Below are positions 33,484 through 46,300 of a DNA stretch of 64,000 nucleotides, piece by piece. Position 1 is the first letter of the stretch, and each line of letters begins with the position of its first letter. The DNA comes from Chrysemys picta bellii. Its lineage: Eukaryota > Chordata > Testudines > Emydidae. The translations under genes were made by a program, and so were the position numbers. A model generated the notes under the pieces. The model made no database searches. It was not told where the DNA came from and saw only the letters and a program-made list of their open reading frames with translations. Location: the NCBI RefSeq assembly GCF_011386835.1, contig NC_088794.1:66480506-66544505 (forward strand). Reading direction: 5' to 3'.

Positions 33484-35079
33484 TGTTGCTGGTGCCAGAA
33501 CAAACAGGTGCAGATTTTATTGATACAACAAACATGAAAACTAAACCAAACAAACACACAGTTTACAGGGTATATTTCTGTACCACAAACACAGCCTTTG
33601 CAAAGTAAAATAAAAGATGTTCTGTTTTCATGGAGGAGGAACCCTCATCATTAGTGATGCACGGACTCTTCCTTAAACCTTTGAACTCTAACATTAGTGC
33701 CTAAACTTATGGGGTTCTTCTCAGCTCATCAAATGCCCTCCCAGAAGGTGTTTTAGCCCTCCTAAATAAATTATTCAAGATATGCTGACAGGTCTTATTC
33801 CTTGTTGCCTTTTTCTCCATATAACTCTATCCCACCCCCATCTCACATAGCAGTTATACAGGTTCTACCTACAACATGTAACTGTATGGCCAAAGGAGAG
33901 AGCCATCTCTGCAGTACCACTCAACACAGCCAGTGGTTGCTATTGCTATCATGTTGCATTACCAGCTGGGCTACTGCTAAACTAGGTAGAAATAGTTCTT
34001 TCAGCCAATCTTGTGGTTCTTTCTCCCTGATCACCTGCAAGACAATTTCCCCCATTCCTTCTCCCAGGTTCATATCAACACAACCTTGAATTTCCAAAGG
34101 AGCCTGTAGTCACACCTCTCACCTCCACAGTGTCCCTTAGTGTCTGAATGGGGTGTTGCAGGGATTCTCTCAATCTAGTGCCCCCTTCAGATGTTCTGGT
34201 GTCACACAGTTCCTGAACTCTTCCACTTCTAGTGCTCATAACTTGATCTCTTGATCTGGAGGAGGGCAGCAGAATTCAAGCCCACTCTCCCCTTTGGGTT
34301 CTTGCCAGGGGACCCTGTTTTAGGCAGATAAGGACTGTTCCACCACTTTCCTGAGTTGCTCCTACATTCATCCTACTTTTTGACAGCTTCATTAGGTCCC
34401 TGCACTTGGCTACCCCCACCGGGATCTGTGGTTTCTCACAGCTTCTCCCTAACTAGCTACAAAGGTGCTTTCTCAAAGCCCACTCTCTCCCAGCCCTTCT
34501 CTACAGCGAGCTAGGCTGTATTGTGAGCAATCCTTTTTGTCTCACTAGTTTAGAATGATGAATATCTCCTTCCTCTAGACAGGAGTTCACCCACAAACCT
34601 CTCTCTGGGGCTGGGAGTTGTATCTCAGACCTCTTGCCTTAGGATAGTCTCTCTTCCCCTCCTTCAAACAGGAGGTCCACCTCAGCCTTCTTCCTGTAAC
34701 TGGGGCTTGGGTCTCAGGCCTCTTGCTTTGAAAGAGCCAGCTACAAAGCTTTTTGCCAGCTCCCTTCAGCTGAACACCTGCTCCAACGAGCCTTCCAAGC
34801 TAGAAGGGTCAGCAGGCCATCCCTCTCCTATCAGCATCTGCTTGCTGTGAGCGAGAAGGCAGCTTTTGTTAGTCCCCTTCTCCCAACTCCTCCCCCATTG
34901 ATTGGGTGAGAGGGAAGCCTTACCTTGCCCTCTCTGCAAGGCTGTCAGGATTCCTTCCCCTAGCACCACTCAGTCCCATATCTATTGGACCTTTCCCAAC
35001 CCTTAAAAGACTATGCCAGGCAATGGGGTGAGCTAAACACTAGGCACTACTACCTTCCATGGCAGACTAGCCCATCACA
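33484..35079 (-). repeat. LTR-like block (third LTR candidate)
   Basis: Read on the minus strand it starts TGTGATGGGCTAGTCTGCC and could end GGCACCAGCAACA, giving TG...CA limits. Its interior, a long pyrimidine-rich stretch, resembles other long LTRs. No target duplication is visible (CTAAC versus GAGGT), so the distal limit at 33484 may be wrong or the copy may be truncated. Confidence 0.35.
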
Positions 35080-35087
35080 GAGGTTAA

Positions 35088-35168
35088 GGGACTTAGAACC
35101 CCACCTCCATTGAAATAAGAGTTGGGCACTTAACTGCCATAAGCTCCATTGAGGAACCCCAGCCTTAT
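35088..35168. repeat. Fold-back MITE, degenerate
   Basis: AGGGACTTAGAACCCCACCT, then CATTGAAATAAGAGTTGGGC, and AGCTCCATTGAGGAACCCCA show the pairing arms of a CCTAA/TTAGG-type hairpin element. Confidence 0.4.
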
Positions 35169-35947
35169 ATCTCACCACCTTTTTGCTGCCAAGTAAATTT
35201 CTCTTTCAGCTCACTATTTCCTAAGGGCTCAGAGAAATAATCTATTTTCCCCTTAACCTAACTGTTTGCTCCATGTAGGTCAACATGACACATTTGTTTG
35301 TTAATCTTGTTTTCCAAAACAGAAATGTACTATAGCAGAAAGTGACAAAAGCTGTATGAATTCTGAAAAGCAAGTAAACGACCAAGAAACAGAGGTTCCA
35401 AAAAATTTCATTTTTAAATGATATACAAAAAATTTTAATTTTAACTTCAGCTGATTTGTAAAATCAAGTATTTGTTTCATGTGTTTCACCTGTGCCATGT
35501 GATTTGGTCATGCCAAATAATTTATAATAAAGAACCATCAAATATTAAAACAATATTCTAAGGTTTTGGCCTCCATTTTCCTGCATTCATCTGTCAAAAT
35601 TAAGAGGAGGAGGGAAGGGATGTGAATGAGGTATTTTCCACAATTCGCCTGTTTTAATAAAACGATCTTTCGTTTAGGATGAGAACAAAGATAAAACAAT
35701 CCCTGGGTTTTCCTTCACCATTCCCCCTTAAAATGCTCTTCCATAATGTCACACATTACTTTACTTATATTTTAGATGTTCCTGTACATTTACAGAAGGA
35801 AATACCAGTATTTGAGCAACTTTTGTGAAATCTTGATTTTTTTACATTAAAATAATGTTCAAATGTGTCTCTCTGAATGGTGATGTCTTCTAAGAAGAGA
35901 TGACAAAATAACATTGGAATTATATTGCATGGAATGATAATAATAGC

Positions 35948-36150
35948 AGTGTTGCCAGCTCTTGTGATTTCGTCATGTGTCTCACATGATATCTGGTGTT
36001 TTTCTTAAAGCTCCAGCCCCCAGATTCCTGTCATTAGTTAAGAATCTCAGCCTTCATTTAAAAAAAGTAAAGTTCTTGCCCTCATAGTTGCAGAGAAAAG
36101 CTTAAAAAGTGCACCCTGAAGGGTCAGAAACCAGAAGACAAATACAATAA
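35948..36150 (+). repeat. Dispersed repeat, class unresolved
   Basis: It starts near AGTGTTGCCAGCTCTTGTGA, has an internal hairpin (GTCATGTGTCTCACATGAT), and ends near ACCCTGAAGGGTCAGAAACC. From memory it resembles a repeat common in reptile genomes whose class I cannot name. No target duplication was identified. Confidence 0.4.
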
Positions 36151-36472
36151 ATCCAACATTTATTACTGTGCAACAAGCTCGTGATTTTTGAGGAGTGAGT
36201 TATAATTTTTGAGTGTTTGGATTTAGCAATACTGTAATAGATATTACTGTCAATTTAATTTACTCTGGTAATCATGCTAGTAATCATGAACATAGTTATA
36301 GTTCTTGCAGAGATATGTGCAAACCTGGAGTCTAATATTTCCATCTGTCCTATGGCAAAGGATCTCTACTCTACAGAACTCAGTGGTGTTCAGTTAAATT
36401 CACACTGCAGGGAATGTGGGGCTTTCAAGCTCAAGGTCTATATTATGTCATTTGTTTTACTTGGACTATCAA

Positions 36473-36585
36473 AGGTGATATGGGGCAAGCTCTGCAAGGT
36501 ACTCAGCACCCTCAGCTCCCAGTGAAACTAACAGCACCTTTAGAGAGACCCTCAAGCGCCTTGCAACATCCCGATTGAGCCCAAA
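36473..36585. repeat. Fold-back MITE, degenerate
   Basis: GCAAGGTACTCAGCACCCTC on the left and CAAGCGCCTTGCAACATCCC on the right pair partly around CAGCTCCCAGTGAAACTAA. It is related in motif to 40145-40270 and 53165-53310. Confidence 0.45.
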
Positions 36586-37399
36586 GTATTTTCAGAGTAA
36601 TTATTTCTGTTCCTTCTTATTCTTCCTTACTGCCGCTACCTCAGTTGTCACTGCCTCCAGAAATATCTGCAAGTTTATCAAAAGACACTCATTTATTTTC
36701 AAGGTCATGTGCAGATCTGACCGCAGCAGGAATCTGGTTTATTTAGAGAGTCTCCTTAGTGACAACTTATTTTTTAAGAGCTCACCTGTGTGAGGTTACT
36801 GATGCTATATATATATTTTTTTTACAAGTAGTGTATGAATCTGAATCTAATCCGGCATGCCTGTCATCTTTGGAAACTCTTTTCCACCTAAATTGTACTA
36901 ACAATAGCCCCTGAACCTCTAGTTGTTGTTTTTTTCTTTTCCTATTCTTTCCTGTAGACTAAATATTTTACAAAATTAAACCCAACCCCTCTAATCTGTT
37001 GATCTCTCAATAGCCCATTTTAGTTATGTTATGAGAAGCAATATGTTTGGCTTTATTATCCTAAAGTTATTACCATCCAGGTTTTGTTGTTTTTGTTTAA
37101 TCTACCATTTCCTGAACAACGGCATAAAAATCCCCATAAGAAAAATCCACATTACAGAGTAAGCAATCAGCACACATCAGTGGTCTTTTAAAAATCTTAG
37201 TCACTCATTAAATATGGAATAAATGTTCTTTCATATCTAGACGCCTTATTAGGAAGAATATCCCTGTACAAACTCTCTAAATTTTATACATGATATATTC
37301 CATTCATACCAGCTCCTGTGTCATATCAAAAATGCAAGTTGGGGAAATGATTTATTATTATGCCTCTAATATCTGTAGGCAAAACAGAGAACCTGTAGC
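36586..37399. other. No gene or named repeat seen
   Basis: This stretch is AT-rich and unique-looking, with a short TATATATATA and T-run near 36806-36822. Confidence 0.45.
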
Positions 37400-37503
37400 T
37401 TTGCATAATACTCCTTCATTTTCTTGTTTGCATAATTAACGCTATGCAAGGGGCTCCTTTGTTTTCCTTCCTCAGCTAGTTACTATGACAATGGCAATTG
37501 TTT
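37400..37503. promoter_or_regulatory. Candidate conserved element: POU/octamer-like and SOX-like motifs
   Basis: TTTGCATAAT occurs twice 27 bp apart (37400 and 37427; the second reads TTTGCATAATTAA) and ATGCAAG follows at 37444. Downstream come CCTTTGTT at 37456, ACAATGG at 37488 and CAATTGTTT at 37495-37503, resembling SOX sites in both directions. The segment is not an obvious repeat. Regulatory function is inference and needs a conservation check. Confidence 0.35.
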
Positions 37504-37974
37504 AGAGAGCAAGAAGCTATTGGCACGAGTGTGTTATTCAGTGCAGAATTATTACAGAATAATCTGACTCAAAGTTGCAATGAGTATGAAGAATAGCAAT
37601 TCTGATACTATCCTAACCAGTATTTTTCTGATGTTAAATCCACAGAAACATTTGGAAAAATGTGAATTAATGTTAAAAATCATCTGGTTTGACTGTTATT
37701 AAACTGTCAAGAAGAATCAGGCTGATCTTTCTTTCTGAGTTAACACATAAAATACTTGTTACCTGTATGATAAATGGGAATACATCTTTATACATCAATT
37801 ACCTGCCATCAGCAGCAGTAGCATTTAGCCAGAACTTTAGGTGAAGGCATTGCAACCCTTTGTAACCGCTTGTTAGATGCTCTTCAAAAGCCCTTTTGGA
37901 CTTACTCTGTCCTTTTCTTTAGGCTGTCAAAGCAATGAAATCTGCATCTTCTAAGTAGAGAACTTTGGTTAAGG

Positions 37975-38110
37975 TTTTTGAACCATTCCTACATATGAAT
38001 GCCCTTAAGCATGTGCCTAACTTTAAGCATGTGAGTAATCCCACTTATTTAAATGGGACATGTCCAAAGTTATGCATATGCTTACATACCTTGTTAAATC
38101 AGGGACTCAG
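37975..38110. repeat. Fold-back MITE, 'TTAAGCATGTG' family
   Basis: AAGCATGTGCCTAACTTTAA, then GCATGTGAGTAATCCCAC, pair with GTCCAAAGTTATGCATATGC and TTACATACCTTG around a TTATTTAAATGGG centre. Sister copies are at 49905-50045 and 50712-50822. Confidence 0.6.
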
Positions 38111-38264
38111 GGAATATGCTGTTAAATTACCACCTGTGAATGCAACATATAACCAGATGATTGTGAATTGATTTTCTTTTGTTTCTTGTTGTCAAAGTGG
38201 GCCAAGGCCCTAGATGCCTCAAAGGAAGAACCATGAACTTCTTCTTAAATTAAAACTTAGGCCA

Positions 38265-38390
38265 AGATTTTCAAAAGGGAGGGAGCCTAAAGTTAGGGTT
38301 CCACGTCCATATTTAGGTGCCCATTGTTTTCAGTTGGAGCTGTTAGGAGCTCAGCACGTTTGAACATCAGGCCATTTACTTAGGTGTCAA
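38265..38390. repeat. Fold-back MITE fragment
   Basis: GGCCAAGATTTTCAAAAGGG, then TATTTAGGTGCCCATTGTTT and TTAGGAGCTCAGCACGTTTG, carry motifs shared with other fold-back elements in the window. Terminal boundaries are uncertain. Confidence 0.4.
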
Positions 38391-38639
38391 AACAGGATTT
38401 TATGAGCATAATTTTAGGCAGCTATATTTAACAACCTTGAATGAGTTTAGAATAAAAGCCTCTCTTTATTTTGCCTTTTGTAATCACATGATCGCATTTA
38501 CTTTTCCCTTCCTCAGGCCTGTCAGCTGGAGGGAGAGTGGAGGCATTTCCCCAGCCCCCAGTGGATTCTCCTTCCCCTGAAGTATCAGCACTGGCCTTGG
38601 CTGGAAGGGGGACACTGAGCCAGGGCTCTGATGTGACAC

Positions 38640-38665
38640 CAAGCATTCTCTCTCTCTCTCTCTCA
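38640..38665. repeat. (TC)n simple repeat
   Basis: TTCTCTCTCTCTCTCTCTCA is a short dinucleotide run of about nine units. Confidence 0.8.
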
Positions 38666-39049
38666 TGTACTTGGATGGCTGGTTCTTGCTCACATGAGCA
38701 GGGTCTAACTGGTCACCATATGTGGTGTCAGAAAAGAATTTGCCCTCTAGTCAGATTGGCAGTGACCTTGGGATTTTTTCCCTTCCTCTGAAGCACATGG
38801 GTGCAGGTCACTTGCCAGGATTATCTGGGTATATCTCACTTAATCATTTCCCTGCCATTGCAAGGGCCTTGAGCACTGGTGCACTTTGATCCCTCCTACA
38901 TTCTGCCTATCTAACACAATAGTCTAGTCTCCTGTGGGCTGTAATTCTTTGGTCTCATTTTGATTGTTGGGTTTGGGATGGGTGGTGTTGGTGGCCTATG
39001 ATATGCAGGAGGTCAAACTAGATAATCTGGTGGTAACTCTATGTCCTAT

Positions 39050-39205
39050 CCTCCAACTATTTGTTATACTTGCTTGCTGTACCTCGCTTTAGTCAGGGAG
39101 TAAGCTCTTCAGGACTGTCTTCTCTCTGTGTTTGCTGAGTGCATAGCATCCTGATGACTCTATCCCGATTGGAGCCTTTTGGCACTACTGTAATAAATAA
39201 TAACA
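39050..39205 (+). repeat. LINE/SINE 3' tail module
   Basis: AGTAAGCTCTTCAGGACTGT, then TGATGACTCTATCCCGATTG and TTTTGGCACTACTGTAATAA, followed by ATAATAACAAT, match the plus orientation of the module at 1941-2165. It ends in an A/T-rich short tandem tail typical of LINE-mobilised repeats. Confidence 0.55.
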
Positions 39206-39224
39206 ATATGGAATTAAGTGGGAG

Positions 39225-39460
39225 TCTAAGGGTTCTATACCCAATATAGCCAGTAACCTGCTGTGTGATCCTGTACTAGTCACTTTATCTCTCTACACCT
39301 GTTTCTCTCCCAGCCTTTGTCTAGCCTATTTAGTCTTGCTCTTCTTTTCTATTCATGCTCTTGCTCTGTGTCTGTACAGCACCTAGCACAGACAGGGTCC
39401 CTGTCTCAGTTGGGGCCTCCAGGCATTCCTATAATGTAAATAAGGCTAATGGTTTAAAAG
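39225..39460 (+). repeat. MIR-like SINE fused to the same 3' tail
   Basis: The core TGTGTGATCCTGTACTAGTC resembles the TGTGACCTTGGGCAAGTCAC core of MIR-class SINEs. The tail TGTACAGCACCTAGCACAGA, then TTGGGGCCTCCAGGCATTCC, ends AATGTAAATAA. A shared tail between SINE and LINE copies is what LINE-dependent mobilisation predicts. Confidence 0.55.
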
Positions 39461-40144
39461 GATAATTTGCTACCTTTGTTTTGCATGTATAGAACATACT
39501 ATATACAGCAACCTTTATAATTTGGCATTTTAATAATACAATATTTATATTACATATCAATATATTTGTAAAAAAACTTGATATATAGGTTAGAAAAAGA
39601 AAATCCCAAGTGAAAACTTATGTGTATAACATTTGTGACCCTATTTATAGGAGTAAGGATTTCTTCACAATCTTTTGGTGATAAATAACTCATTCTATAT
39701 ATACTACAACATTGAGCAAATCTTTCTAGAAATTATATTGCATAATTAGCAAACAGCATTAAGAAATTCACTGCTGTTTATAAAATATTTAAAATAATTA
39801 TATGTGATTATGAGATTAGTTCCTAAAGCACAGAGCAAAAGCATAAAGTTACTGCATGAGTCATTCGAACACTAAATCCCGGTTTTCTGTGTCAATTTTT
39901 AGTTGTTCACTGATTACAAGTTTTTATTAAATTTGGTGAATAAAAATACCATTAGTTTGGTGGCAGACTAATACAGTGTTTTCATCTTCACTTCATTATT
40001 AGACCTGGGTTCACTCAGACATTAGCTTCCCAGTCTAACAGGAGGCTAGGAATATTGTCCAAGTGACCCATTCAGGAGAAGATTTTGTCTACATTTCTTA
40101 TAGGGCACCAAATACTCTTTCAAAAGCAGCATTAGTGTACATGC

Positions 40145-40270
40145 AGTTGTGTCCTACAGGGCTAAGCACCCCCAGGTTCTAGTGAGCATGATCTTGGAAG
40201 GTGATCTGCTGCTTCAACTCCCATTGAAGTGAGCGGCACTTGGAGATTGCAAAGAACCTCACAAAAGATC
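40145..40270. repeat. Fold-back MITE, degenerate
   Basis: TCCTACAGGGCTAAGCACCC and TTGCAAAGAACCTCACAAAA flank ACTCCCATTGAAGTGAGCGG, a version of the recurrent hairpin centre. Confidence 0.45.
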
Positions 40271-40865
40271 CTCAGCAACTAAAAGGATCATGCTTGCTCA
40301 GTTTCTCTTTCCTTCTCTCTGTCAAGATGCTTCATGGACTCCTGTTACCAAGCTGCTGTTCGCTCAGCTTCAGGAATTCAATGATTCTATCACTTTCACT
40401 GTCTATTTTCTTCTTTACCTATCCTCATTCATTCTGAATTTTCTCCATTTACTACTGGGTTCTCCTTCTCAGAGCCACTCTCTAGCAGACTTGCTTTCCC
40501 ATCCTGCCTGTCCTTTCCTTTCCCTTCTAGGCCATAACTTTCTGCTGCCAGCCCTTCCTACCTTCCTATCTCCAGACTGTCCCTTCCTCCAGGATGCCTT
40601 TCCTCTTCCCTCCCACTTCCAGGATCCCTATTTTCACCAAGCTATTTCATATCTAGACCTCCCCGCCCCCCCGCTTACTTTAAGTTCCACTGATAGCCCC
40701 AATCCTGTTAATTAACTGTCATGCCATTTGCTCTCTCGGTATTCCCACTGCTGTTTACATGTTCTTTATTAAGCCTGCTACTATTACCATTGTCGTTAAT
40801 GGGAATTTTGCCATAGATATCAAAGGCAGCAAGCCCGGAGACCACAGTTTATGTGGCTGTTCACA
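40271..40865. other. Pyrimidine-rich stretch with a 141-codon frame, no gene recognised
   Basis: The longest open frame of the window (40290-40715) is dominated by L, S, P and F because the plus strand is C+T-rich. No signal peptide pattern, domain or family is recognisable, and no Kozak or splice context supports it. I regard it as non-coding. Confidence 0.5.
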
Positions 40866-40867
40866 CG

Positions 40868-40990
40868 AACATTCATACATAGACTTTAAGGCCAGAGGGA
40901 CAATTCTGATAATCTAGTCTGGCCACCTGCATGATACACCACATAGAATGTTACCCAGTAATTAAGCCTATAACTTCTACTTGAGCTAAA
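40868..40990 (-). repeat. CR1-like LINE 3' UTR, antisense
   Basis: The plus strand AAGGCCAGAGGGACAATTCT, then GATAATCTAGTCTGGCCACC and ATGTTACCCAGTAATTAAGC, is the reverse complement of the CR1 3' UTR type represented in plus orientation at 28870-28936. Confidence 0.65.
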
Positions 40991-42780
40991 TTCAGCTGCT
41001 CCCTTTTATTCAGTTGACATTATGAGCACAGCTTATACAATGAAACTCTAACCACAAAATCTTCACTTTCAGATTTAGACTCGAGGCCTGATTCTTCATA
41101 GCCTCCCATCTTATGGGGGGTCAAATCAAACTTTCAATGAAACTCAGAAAAAATTGGTTAACTTTTTCAGGTTTGTGTTTTTCATTTTCAATGCCTCTCC
41201 ACTTTCAGGTTTGGATGGCAGTAGAAGTGACAAAATATTGCTCTTGCTATAAAGTATTTCCAAGAAGCACTGCGACTCTCATGAGATACTGACTTTGTGT
41301 GAGATTTCCTGATAAACAAGATATTGCATATTTATCTGGACAACCACTCAGTGTTTGGGAGGAGAGTTAGGCCAATGCTGAGTGCTTTGGAAAATTTCAC
41401 TAAGTCTTCTGATTTTGTTACCCTTGTTTTGGATACATATTTGCAATTAATCTCTTAGTCGGTGCTACTAGTCTTTTTATAGTTATAGAACTCAGATCCT
41501 GGAACCTTCATAGGCCCGTGCACTTGTATTACTTAATAAAGTAGAGTTGCACCTTAAGTATCTCTTGAGTTTTCAGTACGTGTCTTTTGTACCTTCTGTA
41601 AATACATCTCTTTTGCACTGCATACTGCCAATGCTAATGTTGCTGTATGATGACCAGTGAAGCCAAATAAGGACCTGATTTATTCTATGATTCTTTTCTC
41701 TGCAGTCTTTCAGCCATCTTGTGTTTACCTGGTCATTTGCTTGATGCTACAGTGGCAAATAAAATGGTTGAACTCTGAGAAAATGTTTTAATTTTTTTTC
41801 TCTTGTAAAACTGCAGACTATTATCCATGACCATTACTACTAAGGCTCCATAACTAGACAACATGGTTATACTGCATGATGATGTGATCAATAGCCTAGC
41901 AAAGCTCGACTCCTAGTAAATAATGAACAAATCCTCTTCCCATTAAAATGAATTAACATTGTGCCTCTCTTTTCTAATGGATATGCATGCAGCTGGTCTG
42001 AACTGAGCACCCGCAGCTCCACTGTTTCTACCACCATTGACTCATTGGGTGGGTTGGAGGAATATTTAGGATATAAGTTCCTCCGTCCTTCTCCATGACT
42101 TTATTTATGTTTGTCTAGTGAACAGCTTCATTAGTCCTTCTTTTATAGTTTTCAATTTCTAGGTATCTTTTATGACTAATTTCTATGGCTTTCCTTTTGC
42201 ATAGACACAAACAAGAATAATGATCTTGTCTACTTTTGGTGCCACTCTTCATAGTGGTGCTGATTCATCCCAGAAGGGATTGTGTTGCTTGCATGTGCCT
42301 GGGGGACAAAGGGTACACTCACTCTAGCCACTACATTAGATATTTTTTCCACAGCCTGCCATTTATTTTAGCCTAAGTGTACAACTGCTGCAGAAAAATG
42401 ATGTCCTTACTACATTATTTCCCTCAATAAGAAACTGACATTTTCTCCTGTTTAGTATCAGTCCATACAATTGAGTTATTTGTAGTGCTTTAATTAACCT
42501 GTGCATTATGTTATTTTACCCCACGTAATATAGACACATATGTACATAGTATCTATCCCTGACAGATGACCTAGAGGGATACTTCCATTTTCAAATGTGT
42601 CTGCAAGGAGTCAGGCAAAGCATCTCCTATAGCTTAGAATAGCATCTAATATTTCAATCACTATTTCTGCTCATTTGGGTGTCTGGAAATGTTCTTTTTT
42701 CACATCCAGAATGAGACCTTTTTTCCCCCCGTGTCACATGCCACTATTCTAATCTACCCATGGAATGATTGTTCAATGCT
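40991..42780. other. No gene or named repeat seen
   Basis: This is unique-looking AT-rich sequence with no open frame above 60 codons. Confidence 0.45.
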
Positions 42781-42784
42781 CTCT

Positions 42785-42855
42785 ATAGCCTGATTCAGCA
42801 ATGTGTGTGAACTGAGGAGCCACACTGACTTCACATTGCAGGATAGGAGCCTATC
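42785..42855. repeat. Fold-back MITE fragment
   Basis: TAGCCTGATTCAGCAATGTG pairs partly with CTTCACATTGCAGGATAGGA around GGAGCCACACTGA. Confidence 0.45.
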
Positions 42856-42928
42856 TTTTAAAAATAACATGTCATCTAACTATTATATGTGATTATATCC
42901 AGGAGCCCTATCATTCTCCCAGGATACG

Positions 42929-42958
42929 GAGGGGGGGGGGAAGGGGGGAAGGGGGGCA
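42929..42958. repeat. Poly-purine G-run tract
   Basis: Runs of 6-10 G separated by AA on the plus strand (GGGGGGAAGGGGGG pattern) give at least three long G runs and could support a quadruplex. Confidence 0.8.
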
Positions 42959-43059
42959 CACTGTCTTTTATTTTGAATTTTCATATGAATAATATTTGTT
43001 GTGTAGGTAAAATCCCCTAAAGTACATTTCCATAAGAAACAGGGTGACACAGCTAGTAT

Positions 43060-43325
43060 GCAGCCAACAAACTTGGCTCATGTCTCTGTTATTATTACTA
43101 AGCATTTTCCTTTTACTGACAAACTACCACCCTGTCTGTACACCTTACTGAGAAACCCCATCATGTTATTGGAGTGCCTGGCTCCCATTCCCTACCTTAT
43201 TTCAATATTAATCTAACTTGTTGTGCCACTTAGGTTATAACTTTCTGGGACACAGTCTGTGTCCTTGCCATTTTCTGCACACTACCTAATATTCTATTGG
43301 GTGTTAAAAAAATAATAAATGATCT
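43060..43325 (+). repeat. LINE/SINE-like 3' tail module, degenerate
   Basis: TTATAACTTTCTGGGACACA, then TTCTGCACACTACCTAATAT and GTGTTAAAAAAATAATAAAT, resemble the module at 39050-39205. It is decayed and the upstream limit is unclear. Confidence 0.35.
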
Positions 43326-46300
43326 CCTATGTATGTACTCCATATGGCCCTCATCACCTCTCAGACATTAAAGGATCTTATCCTCACAACTGCACTGTGA
43401 GGAGGAAGCTTTCATGGACAAATAACCACCCCTGCCAGCTTTACTGTATTCACTCAATACAGTATAAAACAGTAGAGCACCATATCTGTGCTTAAAAACT
43501 TGATTTCATTAGCTACAGCAAAGTCCCTAAAACCTTTAGTTTCACGCGTCTAAGGAGTTATTACAACCAATGAGAGAAAAGCCTTTCATGTTGTTTTTAA
43601 ACCTTTAAGTTGAAACATGGACACAGTCTCAACAGTAGTGCCAGAGGATTTGATTGACTGAGCTTTGCCAGAGTAAGGCCTGAGGGCCTGATCCTACAAT
43701 GTGCAGAGCACCTTCTGCAAGAAGCTTGGCGTCAATGGGAGTTGAGAATGCTCCACAGTTGAGGCTGGTGAGGTCTAGAAGTCAAATACATGAATGAGAT
43801 TGTTCATGTCCAACATGGCTGTTCTAAGTGGAACTTTAAATGTGATAGAATTGCTGACCTAAGGGAAGATTTCTGTGCTACAAATAGAAAAGTCAGGCCT
43901 AAGAGCCTATCAACTATGACTAGAGCTAGACATGAACCAAAATCTCAAGTCTAAATGCCCTTGAAATTTGGGGGTCCAAAACTAGATCCAATCTCAAATT
44001 CACAGCAGGCCACTCTCTCTTTACTCTGAAATAAACAAACAAACAAACCCAAACTTTCAGACACCTGAAATCCAAGTCTGAATTTTATAGTTTGAACCCA
44101 TGTCTAATCTTGCAGAGTATGTGGGCTGGGAGCAAGGCCAGGGGAACACGTACATCCCCCTGGCACCTAGAAGATATCAGGGAGGACAGTTCAGTAGTTT
44201 ATTCTATAGGAAACCACTTAATATATTCACTCTCCCTATGGGCCTTCTCTGAGGTGCAAAAGCTAAGGGAGCAACACTGATGCAGACACAGGGTTGCTGG
44301 TAGATGCCTGAGGTTTAGTTGGGATTTAGGAAATTGGCTAGGTTTGTTGCTCAGATCCCATGTTTTTTCTGTGGAGAACAAACCTTGAGTCCACGGACAG
44401 AATAATTCAGAGGAAACTCCAAGGGGAAGCATTGTGAAGTTTCCTGGCCACTGCACCAAGTATTTGTATGTGAATTTTCTCCCTGTGTGCTGCTACAATA
44501 GTTGAGGCCAGCAAGTCCCTAGATTTAAACATCTGGGGGGGTAGAAAGAAGGTTGTTCCTAGTAGAGGGTCTTCTACTTTGAAATCACTTTTCCCATGAC
44601 CAGCGTCTGTCAGTGCCTCTAGTCACTGACAATTAAGGTACAGTGTAGGGCCATCTATTTTCTCAGGCCTTAGGCTCAGGGATGTTGGGAGAGCAGGGGC
44701 TATGTATAGTATCATGAACATTATTTTTAGGAGTTAAGAGCACATTTGCAGTGACTTTAGTCTATAGGTTGTTGTAGATTTTAATAGTGCATGTGTGCAT
44801 AAGGGTAATTTAATAAAAATTAAACAGAAAAATAAATACATAAATAGAACTATTTTAGCAGAAAGAGTTTATTTTATTTGTCACACTGAGATTGCTTTGT
44901 CATCTCTGGACATTGGCCTTGGGCAGCTGTGGGCCTACAGGGAGGGTGATTTCAGAAGAGGCAGAACATACAGTACAAATAAAAAGAGGCTTCAGTCATA
45001 GTGAGCTGGATAAAGGGAGAGGGAGACACAGATACGCTCACTGATGTGCAGTTACCCTTCAGGCTAGACGGTTCTAGAGTGCTGCCCACTCATTGACTGC
45101 ACACATCTGTGGGCTAAGACACAGCCTTAGCTTTGGTGTAGCTCAGGAAATGTCACATTTCCCTTGGTTAGCCTAATACAAGGGAATTAAAGACCACATG
45201 GAAGTAGTCCCCTTTTTTCCTTGTTATTTTAATAGATATACTTTTTAAAGTGTTTGTGTTGGAGGCACAAGTACCTGGTTCCACTTGAGCAGTATGCAGT
45301 GGACTTAGCCAAATGGAGAATCTAACTCATACATGGATAATGGTACAGATAATTTCAGCAACAGGTGTAAGGTGCTATTTTAAAATTCAGATTACAGTGG
45401 ACCAAAGCAAATCCCCAAGTCCTTACTATGTCAAATTCATTGAGATTTTTACATTAGGAAGAACTATGTAAATCCTGAGGAATAACTTCTGGATTTCAAC
45501 CCAAAATGAATGAATCCATATGCCAGAAACCTAAATATAATTATGAGTGTTAGGCCCTGCACCCACCAATGCAACTTGGGAAAGTTAAAGGAAAGGCAAA
45601 GAGAAGTCAGACAGCTGGAAGAGCCAGAAGTGCTCACCAATCAGCCTGAATTGGTCAAAAGAAGAAGACTGGATCCAAGATAAGGGCTATACAGTATGAA
45701 AACCAAGATGAGTGCCTGGAACATTTAATCACAGAGCCTGCAGGAATCAATCAAGAATCAGAATCAAAAGGGATAACATGAGGCAGTTGAGATAGGACCA
45801 AGAAATCCAATTAGTTTCTCTGATCCACTGGTGAGCTACAGCATAAGAACAAGAATTACTAGGGAGCATTCTCACCCCTCTCATCTCAACTGCAGTTAGT
45901 GGAGGCAGTGACAGAAAGAGTTTGAGGGAGAAAAATGGGAGAAGAATGATAGGGGCCAGGAAAGAAATTTCACAGCAGCATGGGGGATGTGAGAGGATTA
46001 GACTGGTTTAAGACCTTCATCAGAAAGTCTTCAAGACAGCGCTTGGTCATAACATACTGTATGAAATGCACTGTCTGAGCACAACAGGCTATGCTAAGGA
46101 CAGAATATGATCACAATCATTTATGAATTCCCACACACACCCCGAAAGAGTCCAGTCTTCTTTAACTACAGAGGGGGGTTCAATGTAAATCAGGAGATTA
46201 AAGTACATAGGGTATGATTAAACAAATACACTTTAGTATTGGTATACATAATGTGTACTTACTGATGATGTGACAAAGTAGTCACACATTTCAAACCAAA

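Noticed and set aside
40290..40715. 141-codon open frame, the longest in the window
   Set aside because: It is dominated by L, S, P and F from a C+T-rich strand, with no domain, no splice or promoter context and no recognisable family.
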